DNA from: Planctomycetota bacterium
GTDB taxonomy: Bacteria; Planctomycetota; Phycisphaerae; WQYP01
DNA: 64,000 bases
Reading direction: 5' to 3'
Assembly (NCBI GenBank): GCA_021818445.1
Contig: JAKAEB010000007.1
Location: 28,819 to 92,818 of the forward strand
The notes below the pieces were generated by a model. It ran no database searches, had not been told where the DNA came from, and saw nothing but the letters and a program-made list of their open reading frames with translations. This document shows positions 1-8,028 of the stretch, piece by piece (position 1 is the first letter of the stretch; each line of letters starts with the position of its first letter). The translations under genes and the position numbers were made by a program.

Positions 1-1
1 G

Positions 2-253
2 GTGCTTCGGTTGGGGCTCAATGCCCTTCGCAATCGTTCGGGCCATGTCCTCATCCAGTTTCGCATTGCCAGCGTTATAAGCACGATTGAACACTCGCCC
101 GCCGGGGCCGCTTCGGTTCTCGCTGGTGGCATACTGACCGGTGCTGCACTGGCCGGTTGGTGGGGGGGCAATTTGCTTGCCGCTATCGGTGCATGGCGTG
201 GCGATGACCTTGGCTGGCCAAGGCTTGGTCGCCGTCGGCGGGCTGCTGAATGA
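2..253 (+). CDS. C-terminal end of an unidentified membrane protein (5' end outside window)
   Basis: The reading frame is open to the left edge of the window, so this is probably the tail of a longer gene. The visible 83 residues include a glycine/alanine-rich hydrophobic stretch (about residues 36-64) that could form one membrane segment, followed by a basic end (GRRRRAAE). The TGA stop overlaps the ATG of the next gene as ATGA, which suggests translational coupling and is the main reason to treat the frame as real. The family is not recognisable from this fragment. It could be a chance frame. Confidence 0.45.
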   Translation: MLRLGLNALRNRSGHVLIQFRIASVISTIEHSPAGAASVLAGGILTGAALAGWWGGNLLAAIGAWRGDDLGWPRLGRRRRAAE

Positions 254-1935
254 AACATCGGCTTTTGCTGCAATCAGTTGCCGCGTTGCTGGGATATCTG
301 GGGCTGGCGGTGATCCTTCTGCTTCCGCCACTGCGTGGTCCCGGATACGTAATAGGAAACCATACCGCCGATGTGTGCAGCTTCCTATGGTACATGGCTT
401 GGTGGCCACACTCGGTCGCTCACGGTCTTTATCCGTTGATGTCACGACAAATATGGTGGCCGACGGGGTCAAATATGCTTTGGACGACCAGCATCCCCAC
501 TCCGGCGCTGCTGCTTTCACCAGTGACGGCCACCTTCGGCGCGGTTACCGCCTATAACGTGGCGGTGCTGCTTTCGCCGGTATTATTGGCTTGGAGCACC
601 TTTGAATTGTGCCGTGAATGGTGCAGCCGTTTCTGGCCGGCGCTCTTTGGCGGTTTTGTGGTGGGCTTTTCCAGTTATGAATTTCGGCAATTATTAAACC
701 ATCTGCATTGCGCCATGCTTTTTCCCATCCCCTTGCTGGCGTGGATGGTGCTGCGCCGGGTGAACAATAAAATATCATGCAGCGCCTGCATAACTGTCAG
801 CTTTATTTTGTGGCTGCTGCTTTTTGGCATATCGACCGAATTCTTCGCTACCGCCGTCATGCTGGGGGCAGTGGGTTTTGGCATGGTATGGTTTATGCAA
901 CCGGAGTTGCGTTGCCGCCTGATCCCGGCGGCGCGGGATGCCGCCATCGCACTGGCTGTTATGGCTATTGTCATACTGGCGCTGGCCGGCCCATCTCTGA
1001 TTACTGGATATACCGGCGGAAAGTTATGGAGCGCCGGTGTTTACTCAGTCGATCCGCTGAATTTAATTGTGCCAACCTACACAACTTGGTTGGGCAGCAC
1101 ATGGCTTTCGCCCCTGTGGCATTTATTTGCCGGTCAGCGCAGCGATGCCGAGCAAGGTGCCTATTTGGGGTTGCCGCTGGTTGCCATGGTCGCCGTCGCG
1201 TGGTGGCGCACCTGGAATCAGCCAGGGCAAAAGTGGGTCGCCATTATGCTGATACTCACACTGCTGCTGGCGCTGGGGCCGCAACTTCATACACTTGATC
1301 AAAAGTTACCGGTGCCGCTGCCATGGCTATTTATCAGTCGGCTGCCCGTGATTCAAAAAGCCCTGCCGGGCCGACTAATGTTTTATGCTGGGATTCTGCT
1401 TTCATTGCTGGTGACCATGTGGCTGGCCAATGGGAAAACGCCGCGGCGATGGCGCATCGGTGCAGCCATCGCTGCCATCATATGTCTATTACCTAATACT
1501 GCCGGTGGATATTGGAAAACGCATTTTCATACCCCCCGGATATTTGCCGATGCGACCTTTTCGCCGCAGTTGGCTCACCAGAATGGCGTACTGATTTTTC
1601 CCTTTGGCTATCGCGGCTGGAGCATGCTGTGGCAGGTGGAAGCTCATTTCGCATTTTCCATGGTGGACGGCTATACCGGCACGGTGCCCGGTACCTACGC
1701 AAAAAGCCCGCTGGTGCAGACGTGGCTTTCACGCGGCCCACTGTGCGGGCATTACGCCCAACGGTTGCGCCGTTTCCTTCGCCAGCATCACATCGCCACG
1801 GTTATTGCCATAAAACCCTTCAGTGCCCGCACACGGGAGCTTATTGCACCCCTCGGGCATCCAGATTTCACTATGGGAAGGGCAGAAATATTCGGTCCCA
1901 AACCGGCGTGGATACATGCTGCAAGCAACAAATAA
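250..1935 (+). CDS. Polytopic membrane protein, GT-C glycosyltransferase-like
   Basis: The 561-residue product has about ten or more hydrophobic segments through residue 410, then a soluble C-terminal part of about 150 residues. The layout resembles membrane glycosyltransferases of the GT-C fold (PMT/YfhO-like), which use polyprenyl-linked sugars at the outer face of the cytoplasmic membrane. That is inference from topology, because I see no decisive motif. The early conserved-looking patch around residues 37-75 (D, W and P rich, including GNHTADV and WWPTGSNM) sits where such enzymes carry the first periplasmic loop. The start overlaps the previous stop by ATGA. The 3' end faces mutL across 17 bases, a convergent arrangement. 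Confidence 0.75.
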   Translation: MKHRLLLQSVAALLGYLGLAVILLLPPLRGPGYVIGNHTADVCSFLWYMAWWPHSVAHGLYPLMSRQIWWPTGSNMLWTTSIPTPALLLSPVTATFGAVTAYNVAVLLSPVLLAWSTFELCREWCSRFWPALFGGFVVGFSSYEFRQLLNHLHCAMLFPIPLLAWMVLRRVNNKISCSACITVSFILWLLLFGISTEFFATAVMLGAVGFGMVWFMQPELRCRLIPAARDAAIALAVMAIVILALAGPSLITGYTGGKLWSAGVYSVDPLNLIVPTYTTWLGSTWLSPLWHLFAGQRSDAEQGAYLGLPLVAMVAVAWWRTWNQPGQKWVAIMLILTLLLALGPQLHTLDQKLPVPLPWLFISRLPVIQKALPGRLMFYAGILLSLLVTMWLANGKTPRRWRIGAAIAAIICLLPNTAGGYWKTHFHTPRIFADATFSPQLAHQNGVLIFPFGYRGWSMLWQVEAHFAFSMVDGYTGTVPGTYAKSPLVQTWLSRGPLCGHYAQRLRRFLRQHHIATVIAIKPFSARTRELIAPLGHPDFTMGRAEIFGPKPAWIHAASNK

Positions 1936-1952
1936 CGCAGCGACACACGCGG

Positions 1953-3854
1953 TTAGCGCCGCTTGAATTGCTTTTCCAGTTGGGCAAAATTCAGGCGGAT
2001 GGTTGTCGGCCTTCCGTGCGGACAGTTGCTGGATCGATCTATTTCCTCCCGACGCACCAAAAGCGCTTCAATTTCGGCTGTGGTTAGTGCATCACCTGCC
2101 TTAATCGCCGCCTTGCATGAGGCCATATCCAATATTTCGTGCAGCAGTTCCTCATCGCCGATGGTGCGGTCTGCCTCATCGAGATAATCCAGCAGCGATC
2201 GGATAAAGGCGTAGGCGTCGAGCCGGGCCAACAGTGGTGGCAAACCCTGCACCGCCAAACTTTGGGCGTCAAAACGGTTAATCTCAATGCCGATCTTTTC
2301 CAATGTCGGCCGCACCCGATCCAGATTGGATGTTTGCCGTTCATTGGCTTCCACAATGACCGGCAGCAGCAGTCGCTGCGATTCCAGCGGGCCGCCCCTT
2401 ACGCGCCCGAGTAATTCTTCATACAAGATGCGCTCGTGAAGTGCGTGCTGGTCAATCAGCACGATCCCCTGATCATCCTCGGCAGCGATGTACCGATTGT
2501 GCAACTGCACAAATTTGGTCATGGGACGCAGCGGGGTCTGTGGACTCGCGCGCTCTGCCGGCCCGTCGCCATCCGGTGCGGTCGAAATTTTTTCGGCCGG
2601 TCGGGCCGTCAATGGATGCACGGCACCGGCTGCGCCTGTCGAGTTGGCGGCATTATTCTCCATGCGGTGGATGGGCAACGCGGGCTGCGGCTCAATGGGC
2701 GGCTGGCGGAAAAATTCAGCCAGCACCTGCCGCGTCTCATCGAGACTGTTCGGCTGCGCCGGAGCGGATGGCCGCACCGGTGAAACACCGCCATCATCCT
2801 GCCTGGTCGCAATAACGGCGGGGCGCGTAAGATCGGTCTGAAGCAGTTTTTGCCGCAGGGCACCAAGCACCAGCCGAAATGGAGTGTTGGCGTCGCGAAA
2901 TCGCACCTCGATTTTTTGCGGATGGACATTCACATCAAAGGCCGCCGGATCCATATGCACATAAATAATCCCGACGGGATGCTGATGCGGGTCAATCAGG
3001 CCACGATACGCCTCCTTCATCGCATGGAGCATGCTGCGGTCGCGGATATACCGGCCATTAAGAAAAATAAATTGATGCCGGTTGGTGCCGCGTGCCACCT
3101 CCGGTAAGCCAATAAAACCCGTCACGCGGGCGGTATCACCCTCGTGATCGATCGCCATTAACCGGCCGCGCAGATCTTTATCCAAGGCGGCGGCGATCCG
3201 CTCCGCCGCGTCAGCGGTGGGGGGTAATTCCAGCACCTTACGCCCATTGTGTTCCAAGGTGAAGGCAATTTCAGGAAAGGCCAACGCCGACCGCAGCACC
3301 ATGTCGTGTATGTGACCAAATTCCGTCGAGTCGCTGCGTAAAAATTTTCGTCGCGCGGGCACGCAGTAAAACAAATCGCGTACCTCTATGGTTGTCCCCA
3401 CAGCCGCGGCGCAGGGCGTTGGTTCACCGACCACACTTTCACTCGCCTCCAGCCTGATACCGCCACTGTCGGCTGGCCGACGTGTGATCAGCGTTGCGTG
3501 GCTGACACCCGCCACCGAGGCCAATGCCTCGCCCCGGAAGCCAAGGGTCTGAATGCTGAACAAATCGCCCACATCGCCAATTTTGCTTGTTGCGTGCCGT
3601 GCAAACGCCAAGCGTGCGTCGGCGTCGGCCATTCCGCAGCCGTTGTCGGTTACGCGCATCATGGTCCGCCCGCCGTTTTCAATCACCACGCTGATGCGCG
3701 TGGCCCCGGCGTCGATGGAATTTTCCACCAATTCCTTAATTACGCTCGCCGGACGCTCCACCACCTCACCGGCCGCGATTTTGTTAATCAGCGAATCCGG
3801 CAGGATGGCTATGGGTCGGCGGACGACAGGCGTGTCGGCAACCTGCACATTCAT
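1953..3854 (-). CDS. mutL: DNA mismatch repair protein MutL
   Basis: MutL couples MutS mismatch recognition to strand incision. The N-terminal GHKL ATPase shows ELVENSIDAGA (residues 41-51), DNGCG (70-74) and TLGFRGEALAS. The C-terminal domain carries DQHALHERILYE (from about residue 468), matching the DQHA(X)2E(X)4E metal-binding motif of MutL proteins with latent endonuclease activity. It also has SCKAAIKAGDA and CPHGRP (about 611), which complete that active site. It is therefore the nicking type found in bacteria without MutH. I chose the ATG at 3854 because homology begins just after it; the frame stays open upstream to 3935 but that extension looks unrelated. The length of 633 residues is normal. 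No mutS lies in the window. Confidence 0.97.
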   Translation of the reverse strand: MNVQVADTPVVRRPIAILPDSLINKIAAGEVVERPASVIKELVENSIDAGATRISVVIENGGRTMMRVTDNGCGMADADARLAFARHATSKIGDVGDLFSIQTLGFRGEALASVAGVSHATLITRRPADSGGIRLEASESVVGEPTPCAAAVGTTIEVRDLFYCVPARRKFLRSDSTEFGHIHDMVLRSALAFPEIAFTLEHNGRKVLELPPTADAAERIAAALDKDLRGRLMAIDHEGDTARVTGFIGLPEVARGTNRHQFIFLNGRYIRDRSMLHAMKEAYRGLIDPHQHPVGIIYVHMDPAAFDVNVHPQKIEVRFRDANTPFRLVLGALRQKLLQTDLTRPAVIATRQDDGGVSPVRPSAPAQPNSLDETRQVLAEFFRQPPIEPQPALPIHRMENNAANSTGAAGAVHPLTARPAEKISTAPDGDGPAERASPQTPLRPMTKFVQLHNRYIAAEDDQGIVLIDQHALHERILYEELLGRVRGGPLESQRLLLPVIVEANERQTSNLDRVRPTLEKIGIEINRFDAQSLAVQGLPPLLARLDAYAFIRSLLDYLDEADRTIGDEELLHEILDMASCKAAIKAGDALTTAEIEALLVRREEIDRSSNCPHGRPTTIRLNFAQLEKQFKRR

Positions 3855-4404
3855 ACCTGCACAAAATACCGCATTGAAAATGTTTTTGCATGGTGTGCGG
3901 TACCCCGCGATCCTGACGGTGCAAAATCGCTTCATTCACCGCATCAGGGGCGCGGCCGTTCGCTAAAACACATGGCCCCAATCTTGCCCGGTGTCGGTGC
4001 CCGTAAAACCTGCCACCATAAATCGCCGGCCGATGATTTTTCAGGTGCTGTGCGGCTTAAATTAATCGTAATAACGAAACTTATGACGGACAGCGGCACG
4101 ACGACAGCCCGCGTGCTACGCTGCCAACGCGGCAGTGGGGCAAAGGATATCAACGCGGTTTGGCAGGAATAAATTCGCTGGCTCTAGTTGGACTGGAAGT
4201 ATATGAACAACGTATAAGTATTTATAAAAAAGATATTTATAGGTTTAATGTGGGGTGCGCTTCCGGCTGCGGTACGCCGTTTGCAATGGATTGGGCCGTG
4301 CAGCGCACGGTGAAAGACGCGGTATGGCCCGGATGCCGATCGTCGCTGGCTGCACCATGGTGATGTCCGGGGATGGATTTTTGCGTATAGCAGGAGTTAA
4401 CAAA
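3855..4404. other. Gene-free stretch between mutL and groES
   Basis: This 550-base stretch separates the divergent mutL and groES genes and should hold both promoters. The only frames crossing it are continuations of mutL shadows. I find no CIRCE operator (TTAGCACTC-N9-GAGTGCTAA). The part from 4188 to 4250 is AT-rich against a GC-rich surround and contains TATTTATA twice (4219-4226 and 4234-4241). Confidence 0.6.
4188..4218 (+). promoter_or_regulatory. Possible sigma70-type promoter for groES-groEL
   Basis: TTGGAC (4188-4193) and TATAAG (4213-4218) fit the two hexamers, but the spacer is 19 bases, longer than the ideal 17. The site would give a long leader of about 180 bases. A heat-shock promoter elsewhere in the gap is equally possible. 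Confidence 0.25.
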
Positions 4405-4698
4405 ATGGGTGCAAGTGTTCGGCCCCTCGGCGACAAGGTTCTCATCAAGCGTGTTGAAGCTGAATCCAAGACCAAGAGTGGCATCGTGCTGCCGGATTCT
4501 GCCAAGGAAAAGCCGAAGCGTGGTAAGGTGCTCGCGGTGGGCGATGGCAAACTGCTTGATAACGGCGAGCGCGCCGCGTGCCAACTCAAAAAGGGTGACG
4601 AGGTGATTTTTGCCAGCTATGCCGGAACTGAAATAAAGGTTGACGGCGAAGAATTGCTGATTGTCGGTGAGAGTGAAGTCCTGGCGGTATTGGAATAA
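4405..4698 (+). CDS. groES: Co-chaperonin GroES (Cpn10)
   Basis: GroES is the heptameric lid of the GroEL folding chamber in the cytoplasm. The 97-residue product opens with [19 protein letters not shown] and carries the mobile-loop segment [15 protein letters not shown], both hallmarks of the family, and it has normal length. The frame is open further upstream to 4255, but the ATG at 4405 is preceded by CAGGAG at 4391-4396 and matches the family start. groEL follows 81 bases downstream, the usual two-gene groE operon. Confidence 0.97.
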   Translation: MGASVRPLGDKVLIKRVEAESKTKSGIVLPDSAKEKPKRGKVLAVGDGKLLDNGERAACQLKKGDEVIFASYAGTEIKVDGEELLIVGESEVLAVLE

Positions 4699-4779
4699 TA
4701 TTGCCGCCGATAACAGGGCACCGCCGTCTGGCGGGCTGCCCGGTGTTCAACATGCAACATTGAAATTTTAGGAGAAATT

Positions 4780-6402
4780 ATGTCCGCGAAAATGATTGAA
4801 TTTGATACGCAGGCCCGCGAAAAAATCCGCCGTGGCGTGCGAACCCTGGCGCAGGCCGTAAAAGTCACGTTAGGCCCCTCCGGCCGCAATGTGGTCATTG
4901 AAAAATCCTTCGGCAGCCCGACGGTCACCAAGGATGGCGTGACGGTAGCCAAGGAAATTGAACTTGAAGATCCGTTTGAAAACCTTGGTGCCCAGTTGGT
5001 CAAGGAAGTCGCCAGCAAAACCAGCACAGTTGCAGGCGATGGCACCACGACGGCTACTGTGTATGCCGAGGCGATTTATGATGAAGGCCTCCGTAATGTC
5101 ACGGCAGGGGCCAACCCAACCTTGCTGAAGCGTGGTATTGAAGCTGCCGTCGAGGCGGTCATCAACCATCTCCGCACGATTTCCACCAAGGTGGAATCTT
5201 CCCGACAAATTGCCCAGGTGGGTACCAGCTCCGCCAATCAGGATTCTCAGATCGGCCAGATGATTGCCGACGCCATGGACAAGGTTGGCAAAGACGGTGT
5301 TATCACCGTTGAGGAAGGTAAATCGTTGGAGACGACGGTTGATTTGGTGGAAGGGCTGCAATTTGACAAGGGTTATATCAGCCCGCATTTTGCCGATCCC
5401 AAAACCATGACGGCCGAGTTTGAAGATGCCTACGTCCTTATCCACGAAAAGAAAATCAGTTCGATCAAAGATTTGCTGCCAGTCCTGGGCAAAGTGGCGG
5501 AGGCCGGCAAGGCGCTGCTGATTATTGCCGAGGATATTGAAGGCGAAGCACTGGCGACGCTGGTGATCAACAAACTGCGCGGCACCATCAAGGTGGTGGC
5601 CGTGAAAGCCCCGGGCTTTGGCGATCGGCGCAAGTCAATGTTGGAAGACATTGCCATCGTCACGGGCGGCCGGGCGATTTTTGAAGAGTTGGGCATCTCG
5701 CTTGAATCGCTGGAACTCAAGGATCTGGGCCGGGCCAAGAAGGTCACGGTTGAGAAGGAAGCCACCACCATTATTGAAGGGGCTGGCAAAACCGACGCGA
5801 TTAAGGGCCGCATTGAGCAGATCAAGACGGAAATTGATCGCACCACCAGCGACTACGACCGTGAAAAGCTTCAGGAGCGACTGGCCAAGCTGGCCGGTGG
5901 CGTAGCGGTGATCAAAGTTGGTGCCCCGACTGAAGCCGCCATGAAAGAGAAAAAGGCGCGTGTTGAAGATGCGCTTCATGCCTGCCGGGCCGCCGTGGAA
6001 GAAGGCGTACTGCCGGGCGGTGGAGTAAGCGTGTTACGTGCGATCGGCGCGATCGATAAGCTCAAGCTCGATGGCGATGAAAAGATCGGTGCGGATATCG
6101 TCAAGCGGGCGCTTTATGCCCCCATCAAACAGATATCTGAAAACGCGGGCGTCGATGGCAGCATCGTGGCCCAGAAGGTGATGGAATCAAAGGAAGTTAA
6201 TTTTGGTTTCAATGCCCTTACTCACGAGTATGGCGACATGCTTAAGATGGGTGTAATCGTGCCGACCAAAGTTGAACGCACCGCATTAACCAATGCCTCA
6301 TCCATCGCAAGCCTGCTCCTGACCACCGACGCGATCATCAGCGAATTGCCGAAGAAGGATGATAAGAAAGCCGGCGGTGGCGAAGGCATGGAAGATTATT
6401 AA
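4780..6402 (+). CDS. groEL: Chaperonin GroEL (Cpn60)
   Basis: GroEL forms the double-ring ATP-dependent folding chamber. Its 540 residues include the nucleotide-binding [14 protein letters not shown] and [10 protein letters not shown], the apical-domain [13 protein letters not shown], and the C-terminal equatorial [16 protein letters not shown]. The C-terminus ends in [12 protein letters not shown] instead of the GGM-repeat tail of proteobacterial GroEL, a common variation. An AGGAG lies eight to ten bases before the ATG. It is co-transcribed with groES, and a strong terminator follows at 6454. Confidence 0.98.
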   Translation: MSAKMIEFDTQAREKIRRGVRTLAQAVKVTLGPSGRNVVIEKSFGSPTVTKDGVTVAKEIELEDPFENLGAQLVKEVASKTSTVAGDGTTTATVYAEAIYDEGLRNVTAGANPTLLKRGIEAAVEAVINHLRTISTKVESSRQIAQVGTSSANQDSQIGQMIADAMDKVGKDGVITVEEGKSLETTVDLVEGLQFDKGYISPHFADPKTMTAEFEDAYVLIHEKKISSIKDLLPVLGKVAEAGKALLIIAEDIEGEALATLVINKLRGTIKVVAVKAPGFGDRRKSMLEDIAIVTGGRAIFEELGISLESLELKDLGRAKKVTVEKEATTIIEGAGKTDAIKGRIEQIKTEIDRTTSDYDREKLQERLAKLAGGVAVIKVGAPTEAAMKEKKARVEDALHACRAAVEEGVLPGGGVSVLRAIGAIDKLKLDGDEKIGADIVKRALYAPIKQISENAGVDGSIVAQKVMESKEVNFGFNALTHEYGDMLKMGVIVPTKVERTALTNASSIASLLLTTDAIISELPKKDDKKAGGGEGMEDY

Positions 6403-6453
6403 TCCCGTCGCTTGAGCGCAGCGTGCTGCTCGGAATTAAGATCAAACACACGT

Positions 6454-6486
6454 GCCCCGGAGGATGTCCTCCGGGGCTTTTGCTTT
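6454..6486 (+). terminator. Rho-independent terminator of groES-groEL
   Basis: An 11-bp perfect stem, GCCCCGGAGGA (6454-6464) with TCCTCCGGGGC (6467-6477), is followed by an interrupted T run (TTTTGCTTTTT). It lies about 50 bases after the groEL stop. Confidence 0.85.
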
Positions 6487-6525
6487 TTGGGTAAACCGCA
6501 TCGGCTACCCGAAAGGACGCGCAAA

Positions 6526-6562
6526 AAATAAAAAAAGGCCCGCGAGGATATCCTCGCGGGCC
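6526..6562 (-). terminator. Rho-independent terminator of the PEP-CTERM gene
   Basis: A 26-bp perfect palindrome (6537-6562, arm GGCCCGCGAGGAT) lies just beyond the stop of the leftward gene. On the plus strand it is preceded by a run of A, so on the minus strand the hairpin is followed by TTTTTTTATTTTTT, as expected for a terminator of the leftward gene. Confidence 0.82.
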
Positions 6563-6590
6563 GGTGGTTGGTGTGAAGGCCTATTGAATT

Positions 6591-7766
6591 TTAAGCTTTT
6601 TTGGAGCGGCGTTTGGCAACCAACGTCAGCACACCGATTCCCAGCAGGGCAAAACCAGCGGGTTCAGGGGTGACGGTTGGATCTGGAATAAACCCGATGC
6701 CCGCAGGCCCGCCAAAGCCGGTGATGATGGGGGTTTCCAAGCCTGTATTAAAATTGAGCATGTCGAGGCTCTTGTTCGTTTTGTCGGATGAAAATGCCTG
6801 GTCCAGCGTAAAACCCGCCTTGGCCGTGATGGCGTAGACAAGGTTATTCTTCACGTCCGCAACCAGCAGGGTGCCTTTGGTACTGGTGGCAAATCCGGTG
6901 TCATCCGTATTGACCGGATTGCCATTGGGATCAAAAAGGCTCAGCGATGTCACCTTCTGATTGATTGCTCCTGGATTGGCCACGTCCGTGAGAGATGCGC
7001 CGCTCTCGTTGCTCAGGAGTAAATCCCCAGTCGGAGTTTGATTGAGTGAATCCGGATCAAACACGTTAAGCGACATCGGCGCTCCGGTGACTTTGTTGGT
7101 CGCAGCATCATTACCCCACAGGATGCCCATGGCCGTAGCGGTTTGCGGGTATGAGTTGGGATCTGCCGAAACCTGATAAATCACGGGGTGACTGTTGACT
7201 TGGGTTGCACTGTCACCGCCGTTATCAGGGTTGGAACCTGAAGCGTAAAGATTGCCATTGATGTACTGCAGGCCGTCAAACCCGCCGCCATGCACCGACG
7301 GATTGGGATAGCCGTAGCGGGCCTCACTGCCGGTGGCGGTATTGATGACCGTCAACGCCGAATTACCATCTTCATTCTGATCCGTATACAGCATGCCATT
7401 AGCGCCCATCGCCATGCCTTCGACGTGGCCGGTGACGGTGTAATAATTCTGCAGTTGCCCTGTCAGCGAGTATTGCGCCACCACGCTTTGGCCGCCGTCA
7501 CCGCCGTCCGATGCAACATTGTCGCCCCAGCCGATGAAGACATTGGTACCCGTGACCGTGATGTCATCAGGAGCGCTGACCGTGTCCGACGCCCCGGGAA
7601 TGATGTGCTGGTTCAGTCCCGGCACCGTGAACGGTGAGGCAAATGTAGTGATGTTGTAACCGCCGGTCAGATCGGTCAGTGCCCCATGCGCCGTCGGGAG
7701 TTGTGCCCCGATGGCCACGGCCGCAGCCATGGCGGCCCCCAGTGCGAGTTTCCTGTGAAATGTCAT
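6591..7766 (-). CDS. PEP-CTERM-anchored secreted protein, propeller-like
   Basis: The 391-residue product has an N-terminal signal peptide (KLALGAAMAAAVAIGA, cleavage near AHG). It ends in TPEPAGFALLGIGVLTLVAKRRSKKA-type sequence: a PEP motif, a hydrophobic segment and a basic tail. That is the PEP-CTERM signal recognised by exosortase for surface sorting. The middle is rich in repeated stretches such as YSLTGQLQNYYTVTGHVEGMAMG and FDGLQYINGNLYASG, which suggest a beta-propeller, and it is poor in cysteine. A GAGGAG site precedes the ATG. Its substrate is unknown. No exosortase gene is in the window. Confidence 0.9.
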   Translation of the reverse strand: MTFHRKLALGAAMAAAVAIGAQLPTAHGALTDLTGGYNITTFASPFTVPGLNQHIIPGASDTVSAPDDITVTGTNVFIGWGDNVASDGGDGGQSVVAQYSLTGQLQNYYTVTGHVEGMAMGANGMLYTDQNEDGNSALTVINTATGSEARYGYPNPSVHGGGFDGLQYINGNLYASGSNPDNGGDSATQVNSHPVIYQVSADPNSYPQTATAMGILWGNDAATNKVTGAPMSLNVFDPDSLNQTPTGDLLLSNESGASLTDVANPGAINQKVTSLSLFDPNGNPVNTDDTGFATSTKGTLLVADVKNNLVYAITAKAGFTLDQAFSSDKTNKSLDMLNFNTGLETPIITGFGGPAGIGFIPDPTVTPEPAGFALLGIGVLTLVAKRRSKKA

Positions 7767-7813
7767 AACAATTTCTCCTCAAAATTGCTCTAACATCCAC
7801 CCCCTCAAAACAT

Positions 7814-7834
7814 AGTTGGTGACAACCACCAACT
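7814..7834. promoter_or_regulatory. Perfect inverted repeat upstream of the PEP-CTERM gene
   Basis: AGTTGGTG (7814-7821) and CACCAACT (7827-7834) form a perfect 8-bp inverted repeat with a 5-base spacer, about 48 bases upstream of the leftward PEP-CTERM start. The position fits an operator or a leader hairpin. No protein can be assigned to it. The remainder of 7767-8028 shows nothing else clear. Confidence 0.35.
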
Positions 7835-8028
7835 TCAAGGAAAAGATTAACTGGTGCACATTTGCTGCTGATGGGCACCGCGCTAATAATTGGCGAGTGT
7901 CGGCGGCAGGGTTGCGGGCTGATGCGCCGTGCAAATGTATGAAGCAGGGTGCCAGCCGTCTGTATCACGGATGCCGATTAAAAAAGAGGTTGCCCGATTG
8001 GCATGGCCGCCGCGGGAAGGGACGGACT

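Noticed and set aside
3498..4172. 224-residue plus-strand frame opposite the mutL start and reaching into the groE gap
   Set aside because: Most of it is antisense mutL; the remainder has no ribosome site or motif.
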